Source: Curvibacter sp.
GTDB taxonomy: Bacteria; Pseudomonadota; Gammaproteobacteria; Burkholderiales; Burkholderiaceae_C
DNA length: 9,492 bases
Assembly: GCA_003500955.1 (NCBI GenBank)
Contig: DNQP01000017.1
Coordinates: 1 to 9,492, forward strand
Direction of reading: 5' to 3'
Numbering within the stretch: the stretch's first letter is position 1; every line of letters begins with the position of its first letter. A program made the translations under genes and the position numbers. Below are positions 5,678-9,492 of this stretch, piece after piece. The notes beneath the pieces are model-generated. The model saw nothing but the letters and a program-made list of their open reading frames with translations. It was not told where the DNA came from and did not search any database.

Positions 5678-6649
5678 CTAGCTGTCGAGCTGGATGCCGC
5701 GCGCCTTGGCCAGCTGGGTCCAGCGCGCGATGTCTTCGCGCACGAACTGGCCGAACCGTTCCGGACTCATGGGCAGGGGCTCGATGGCCTCGATCGAGAG
5801 CTTGTCGCGCATGTCGGGCGCCTGCAGCACGGTGTTGAGCGTCTCGTTGAGCTGCTTGACGATGGGCGGTGGCATGCCGGCCGGGCCCACCACGCCGTAC
5901 CACTGCATGGCGTCGAAGCCCTTGTAGCCCAGCTCGTCCAGCGTGGGCGTGTCCTTGAGCTGCGGGTGGCGCTGGTTGCCGGTGACGGCCAGCGCGCGCA
6001 CGCGGCCACCGCGGATATGGGGCAGCGCGGCCGCCAGGCCGGGGAACATGGCCTGGGTCTGGCCGCCGATCAGGTCGGTGAAGGCCGGGGCGATGCCACG
6101 GTAGGGGATGTGGACCATGAAGGCGTTGATCTGCTGCTTGAACAGCTCCATGGTCAGGTGGGTCAGCGAGCCGGCACCGGCCGAGCCATAGCTCACCTTG
6201 CCGGTGTTGGCGCGCAGGTAGTCGACGAATTCCTTGACGTTGTTCACCGGCAGCGCGGCGTTGACCACCAGCACATTCGGCGTGCCGCCGATCATGCCCA
6301 CGGGCGTGAAGTCCTTGACCGGGTCGTAGGGTAGCTTGCGCGTGGCCGGGCTGGTGCCGTGGGTGGCCACATAGCCCTGCAGCAGGGTGTAGCCGTCGGG
6401 GGCTGCGCGGGCCGTGGCCTGGCAGGCGATCACGCCGCCGCCACCGCCCTGGTTGTCGACCACGAAGCTCTGGTTGAGCAGCTTGCCCCAGCGCTCGGTC
6501 ACGGTGCGGCCCACCATGTCGCTGCCGCCCCCGGCGGCCACGGGCACGATGTAGCGGATGGGCTTGGCGGGATAGGCCTGGGCCCGGGCCAGGCCGGCCG
6601 GGATCAGCAGGGACGCAGGCAGGGCCTGCAGCAGGGTGCGACGTTTCAT
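5678..6649 (-). CDS. Bug/TctC-family periplasmic solute receptor (second of two)
   Basis: 323 residues, the normal size for tripartite tricarboxylate transporter receptors. An N-terminal signal peptide (MKRR, hydrophobic core, ARAQA, cleavage after about residue 25) exports it to the periplasm. The mature protein begins YPAKPIRYIVPVAAGGGSD, the ligand-loop region of Bug proteins, followed by DNQGGGGGVIACQATARAAPDGYT and the GSAGAGSLTHL and PYRGIAPAFTDLIGGQTQ blocks. It would bind a carboxylate or related anion. No TctA/TctB membrane partners are in the window. The ATG at 6649 has AGAGG at good spacing. It lies 37 nt after the first receptor gene. The first ligand loop reads VAAGGGSD, where its neighbour has FAPGGAAD, so the two may bind different ligands. 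A strong terminator follows. Confidence 0.95.
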   Translation of the reverse strand: MKRRTLLQALPASLLIPAGLARAQAYPAKPIRYIVPVAAGGGSDMVGRTVTERWGKLLNQSFVVDNQGGGGGVIACQATARAAPDGYTLLQGYVATHGTSPATRKLPYDPVKDFTPVGMIGGTPNVLVVNAALPVNNVKEFVDYLRANTGKVSYGSAGAGSLTHLTMELFKQQINAFMVHIPYRGIAPAFTDLIGGQTQAMFPGLAAALPHIRGGRVRALAVTGNQRHPQLKDTPTLDELGYKGFDAMQWYGVVGPAGMPPPIVKQLNETLNTVLQAPDMRDKLSIEAIEPLPMSPERFGQFVREDIARWTQLAKARGIQLDS

Positions 6650-6686
6650 GGCGATACCTCTAGCTTGTCAATGCGTTGCGAGCCAC

Positions 6687-7655
6687 TCACTCGATCTTGA
6701 CCTCGGCGTCCTTGACCAGCTTGACCCAGAACTTCTCGTCCTGTGCCAGAAAGGCCGCGAAGTCCTCGGGCGAGCGCGAGACGGAGACGTCGGTGCCTTC
6801 GCGCGCCAGCGCGGCCTTCACACCGGGCTGCTTCATCGCTTCCTGCGTGGCGTCGTAGAGCTTCTTGACGACGGGTGCCGGCGTGCCGGCGGGCACGAAG
6901 AGACCGTACCAGAACTCGATCACGTAATCGGGCAGGCCAGCCTCGGCCATGCCTGGCAGGTCGGGCACCAGGGGCGAACGCTCGCGCGTGCTCACGCCCA
7001 GGCCCTTGAGGCGGCCGGCCTGGATCATGGGCAGCACCGAGGGCGGGGTGCCGAAGGTCAGCTGCGTGTCACCCGCCACCACCGACTGGATGGCCGGTGC
7101 ACCGCCACGGAAGGGGATGTGCTGCATCTTCACGTCGGCCACCTGGCTGAACAGGGCCGCACCCAGGTGCGGGGCCGAGCCATTGCCCGAGGTCGCGTAG
7201 TTGAGCCTGCCCGGTTCTTTCTTGGCGCGGGCGATCAGTTCCTGCACCGAGTTGATGCCCACGGCCGGGTTGGCCGCGATCACCAGCGGCGAGCTCGTGA
7301 CCTTGCTCACGGCCTGCAGGTCGGCCGGCTTGTAGCCCAGCTTGGGGTTGAGGGCCGGATTGACCGAGATGGCGGCGGGGCTGCCGATGAGCACGGTGTA
7401 ACCGTCGGGCGTGGCCTTGGCCACCTGCTCGGCGGCGATGCTCGATCCCGCGCCAGCCCGGTTCTCGATCACCACGGGCTGGCCGAGGGCGCGGCTCAGG
7501 CTGTCGCCGATGGCGCGTGCCACGTAGTCGGCGGCGCCGCCGGGCGCAAAGCCCACGACGAGCTTCACGGGCTTGGCCGGATAGGCCTGGGCCAGCGCCA
7601 GCTGGGGGCCGAGCGCCAGCGCGAGCGTGGCCCACAAGAGTTTGCGTTTGTGCAT
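6687..7655 (-). CDS. Bug/TctC-family periplasmic solute receptor (first of two)
   Basis: 322 residues. A signal peptide (MHKRKLL, hydrophobic core, ALAQA, cleavage after about residue 24) is followed by YPAKPVKLVVGFAPGGAADY, the classic Bug N-terminus and first ligand loop. Downstream are ENRAGAGSSIAAEQVAKATPDGYT, TSGNGSAPHLGAALF and IPFRGGAPAIQSVVAGDTQ, all standard for the family. It acts in the periplasm as a high-affinity binder of a carboxylate-type solute. The ATG at 7655 has GAGGAG eight bases upstream, a strong Shine-Dalgarno sequence. It follows the MDR dehydrogenase gene with a 50-bp gap and no terminator, so it is probably in the same transcript. The two adjacent receptors look like an old duplication that has diverged. 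Confidence 0.95.
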   Translation of the reverse strand: MHKRKLLWATLALALGPQLALAQAYPAKPVKLVVGFAPGGAADYVARAIGDSLSRALGQPVVIENRAGAGSSIAAEQVAKATPDGYTVLIGSPAAISVNPALNPKLGYKPADLQAVSKVTSSPLVIAANPAVGINSVQELIARAKKEPGRLNYATSGNGSAPHLGAALFSQVADVKMQHIPFRGGAPAIQSVVAGDTQLTFGTPPSVLPMIQAGRLKGLGVSTRERSPLVPDLPGMAEAGLPDYVIEFWYGLFVPAGTPAPVVKKLYDATQEAMKQPGVKAALAREGTDVSVSRSPEDFAAFLAQDEKFWVKLVKDAEVKIE

Positions 7656-7705
7656 GTCCAGTCTCCTCGTTGATGTGTTGTTGCCGACGTGACGAAACCG
7701 CTGTC

Positions 7706-8683
7706 TCAGGGTAGACCGGCCAGCACGATCTTGCCCAGGTGTTCCCCGGCCTCCATGGCGACCTTGGCCTCGGCCAGCTGCTCGAAGGGCAGCACGCGGT
7801 CCACCACCGGTGTGATGCGACCCTCTTCCAGCAGCGGCAGGATCTGGGCCCGGAACTCGGGCACGAATTCCGCTTTCTGTGCCGCGCTGCGCAATTTGTT
7901 GGAGACACCGAAGAGGGTGAGCCGCTTGGCGTGCAGTGCGTCGAGATCGATGTCCGCATGCAGCACGCCGTCCACATAGCCCACGGTGGCGAGCCGGCCC
8001 TCGAAGGCCAGGCAGCGCACGCACTCGGCAAAGACCGAGCCGCCCACGGTGTTGACCACCAGGTTCACGCCCTGGCCGCCCGTGGCTTGCATGACGGCGG
8101 CGTGGAAGTCGGGCTGGCGTGTGCACAGGCCCAGGTCCAGCCCCAGGGTCTGGAGACGGTCGAGCTTGGCCTGCGAGCCCGAGGTGCCGATGACCTGGGC
8201 GCCCAGGGCCTTGGCCATGGTCAGGGCCGTGACGCCCACGCCCGAGGAGACGCCCGGGATCAGCAGCCACTGGCCGGCCTGCAGCCGACCCTGGAGCACC
8301 AGCATGTCGTGCACGACGAGGCTGGTCAGCGGCACGCCCGCGGCCTGCTCCCAGCTCAGCCGCACCGGCACGGGCAGGGCCTCGCGCGCGTCCATCAGCA
8401 CGTACTCGGCAAAGGCGCCGCCGCAGCGGCCCATGACGCGCTGGCCCGGGGCCCAGCCCTGCACACCGGCGCCGCAGGCCACCACTTCGCCCGCGGCTTC
8501 CATGCCCGCGGGCTTGGCGCTGCCCTCGGCCTGCAGGCTGTGGCCGATGATGAACTCGCCACGGTTCAGGCCGGCTGCGCGCACGCGCACCAGCAACTGG
8601 CCCGGCCCAGGATCGGGGCGGGGAATGTCGCGCAGCTCGACGGCGATCTTGCCGCCGGTGATCCTGGCCCAGTAAGACTTCAT
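7706..8683 (-). CDS. Medium-chain (MDR) oxidoreductase, NAD(P)H:quinone-oxidoreductase-like
   Basis: 325 residues, the usual length of zinc-independent MDR proteins. The N-terminal GroES-like domain holds VRVRAAGLNRGEF (32-44), where zinc-dependent alcohol dehydrogenases carry a catalytic cysteine. Its absence, together with the length, points to the quinone oxidoreductase or enoyl reductase side of the family. Then come GMEAAGEVVACGAGV (60-74), GVPLTSLVVHDML (116-128) and the nucleotide-binding Rossmann motif GVSSGVGVTALTMAKALGAQVIGT (144-167). NADPH is the usual cofactor of this subgroup. The preceding gene's stop is only 13 nt away. AGGAAGGA before the ATG at 8683 overlaps that stop region, so the two are tightly co-expressed. 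In this cluster it may reduce an enoyl-CoA or quinone-like intermediate; that is inference. Confidence 0.92.
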   Translation of the reverse strand: MKSYWARITGGKIAVELRDIPRPDPGPGQLLVRVRAAGLNRGEFIIGHSLQAEGSAKPAGMEAAGEVVACGAGVQGWAPGQRVMGRCGGAFAEYVLMDAREALPVPVRLSWEQAAGVPLTSLVVHDMLVLQGRLQAGQWLLIPGVSSGVGVTALTMAKALGAQVIGTSGSQAKLDRLQTLGLDLGLCTRQPDFHAAVMQATGGQGVNLVVNTVGGSVFAECVRCLAFEGRLATVGYVDGVLHADIDLDALHAKRLTLFGVSNKLRSAAQKAEFVPEFRAQILPLLEEGRITPVVDRVLPFEQLAEAKVAMEAGEHLGKIVLAGLP

Positions 8684-8696
8684 CTTCAGTCCTTCC

Positions 8697-9492
8697 TCAC
8701 TTGCCGCGGAACACCGGCTTGCGTTTTTCCATGAAGGCCGTGCGGCCTTCGGCGTAGTCCTCGCTCTGGAAGCAGCCCAGGATCAGCTGCCTGCATTTGT
8801 CGTGGTCGATCTCGGGCGAGGGCTTGAGGATCTCGGCGATGATGGCCTTGCCCGCGCGCACCGTCAGCGGGGCGTTGGCGGCCAGGGCCTCGCGGTATTC
8901 GGCGAGCAGGGCGTCGAGCTGCTCGGGGGCGGCCACGCGCGTGATCAGCCCCACCTCTTTGGCTTCGGCGGCGCCGATGCGGCGTGCGGTGAAGAACAGG
9001 TCTTTCGCCACGCCCGGGCCCACCAGGTCCACGAGGTTCTTGAGCGCCGAGTAGCGGTAGCCCAGGCCCAGGCGTGCGGCCGGGATGGCGAACACCGCAT
9101 CGCTGGCGGCGATGCGCAGGTCGCAGCTCATGGCCACGTTCACGCCGCCGCCGATGCACCAGCCGCGGATACAGGCCAGCGTGGGCTTGCTGAAGTGGTA
9201 GATGCCCATCAGGGCCTTCTCGGCCATTTCCTCGTAGCGGGCCACGGCTTCACGCGCGGCGCGCTGGTCCTCGAACTGCGAGATGTCGGCGCCCGAGACG
9301 AAGGCCTTCTCGCCCGCGCCCGAGAACACCACCAGGCGCACGCGCTCGTCGGCCTCGGCCTGGGCCAGCAGCACGGGCACGGCCTCCCACATGTCGACCG
9401 ACAGCGCGTTGTGGCGCTCCGGGTTGTTGAAGCGGATGTGCAGCGTGCTGCCGTCCGCATCCATCCAGCTCTGCACCCGCTCGGTGGGCGAC
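8697..9492 (-). CDS. Crotonase-fold (enoyl-CoA hydratase/isomerase family) protein lacking both hydratase glutamates; start uncertain
   Basis: At least 259 residues from an in-frame GTG at 9476. The frame stays open to the right edge and no Shine-Dalgarno sequence is seen, so the true start probably lies outside the window. ATG at 9464 is a further internal option. Numbered from the GTG, family blocks are FNNPERHNALSVDMW (16-30), FVSGADISQF (59-68, CoA/oxyanion-hole strand), RGWCIGGGVNVAMSCDLRIA (104-123) and FAIPAARLGLGY (129-140). True hydratases have Glu after GGGC and Glu in the PE motif (Glu144 and Glu164 of the rat enzyme); here these are N113 and A133. The oxyanion-hole glycines remain, so it should still bind an acyl-CoA thioester, but classic hydration is unlikely. 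It could be an isomerase, hydrolase, decarboxylase-like or lyase-type member. It is the first visible gene of the minus-strand cluster, 13 nt before the MDR gene. Confidence 0.9.
   Translation of the reverse strand, partial: SPTERVQSWMDADGSTLHIRFNNPERHNALSVDMWEAVPVLLAQAEADERVRLVVFSGAGEKAFVSGADISQFEDQRAAREAVARYEEMAEKALMGIYHFSKPTLACIRGWCIGGGVNVAMSCDLRIAASDAVFAIPAARLGLGYRYSALKNLVDLVGPGVAKDLFFTARRIGAAEAKEVGLITRVAAPEQLDALLAEYREALAANAPLTVRAGKAIIAEILKPSPEIDHDKCRQLILGCFQSEDYAEGRTAFMEKRKPVFRGK

Noticed and set aside
4326..5681. Long plus-strand open frame antisense to the MmgE/PrpD gene
   Set aside because: It has no family motifs and an Ala/Gly/His/Val-rich, low-complexity composition typical of antisense frames in GC-rich genes. 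The opposite strand has clear MmgE/PrpD signatures throughout.
6650..6686. Perfect TTGACA on the minus strand between the two receptor genes
   Set aside because: No -10 box follows at 15-19 bp; that position already falls on the start of the second receptor gene. It is probably chance.
6636..7673. Long plus-strand open frame antisense to the first Bug receptor
   Set aside because: It has no recognisable domains and the skewed composition of a shadow frame. It also covers the intergenic region between the two receptors.
7739..8734. Long plus-strand open frame antisense to the MDR oxidoreductase
   Set aside because: It is His/Gln/Ala-rich with no motifs, and the opposite strand carries a complete Rossmann-fold protein with good translation signals.

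Overview
The window is GC-rich, densely coding bacterial DNA. It most likely comes from a betaproteobacterium of the Burkholderiales, and Comamonadaceae-like is my best guess. The reasons are two tandem Bug/TctC-type periplasmic receptors next to an MmgE/PrpD protein, a CrgA-like LysR regulator and strongly GC-biased third codon positions. This assignment is inference; there is no rRNA or other marker gene here to confirm it.

Left part (1-2825): a YpfH-type alpha/beta hydrolase is cut by the left edge and diverges from a LysR-type regulator. The regulator's apparent promoter lies so close to its start codon that the mRNA may be leaderless. Convergent with the regulator is a complete ureD (urease metallochaperone) with no other urease gene in the window. 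It diverges, across only 57 bp, from an HD-superfamily phosphohydrolase of the COG4339 type.

Middle part (2826-4220): the only long gene-free stretch is mostly a 266-bp MITE-like element with 26-bp terminal inverted repeats (one mismatch) and flanking TA dinucleotides. It lies between a plausible promoter and the start codon of a DUF2750-like gene. That gene overlaps by four bases a gene for a four-helix membrane protein of unknown function, so the two look translationally coupled.

Right part (4239-9492), all on the minus strand and read from right to left: a crotonase-fold protein (running to or past the right edge), an NAD(P)H:quinone-oxidoreductase-like MDR protein, two Bug receptors, and an MmgE/PrpD-family protein. 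Short gaps suggest one catabolic transcription unit. A strong intrinsic terminator hairpin lies between the second receptor and the MmgE/PrpD gene, only 22 nt before the latter's start codon, so expression of that last gene probably depends on read-through or attenuation. The set looks like uptake and CoA-linked breakdown of an unidentified carboxylate. The crotonase-fold protein lacks both catalytic glutamates of true enoyl-CoA hydratases, so its reaction is open.

I saw no CRISPR array, tRNA, rRNA or complete insertion sequence. The most unusual items are the MITE placed between promoter and gene, the isolated ureD, the terminator inside the catabolic cluster and the glutamate-less crotonase.
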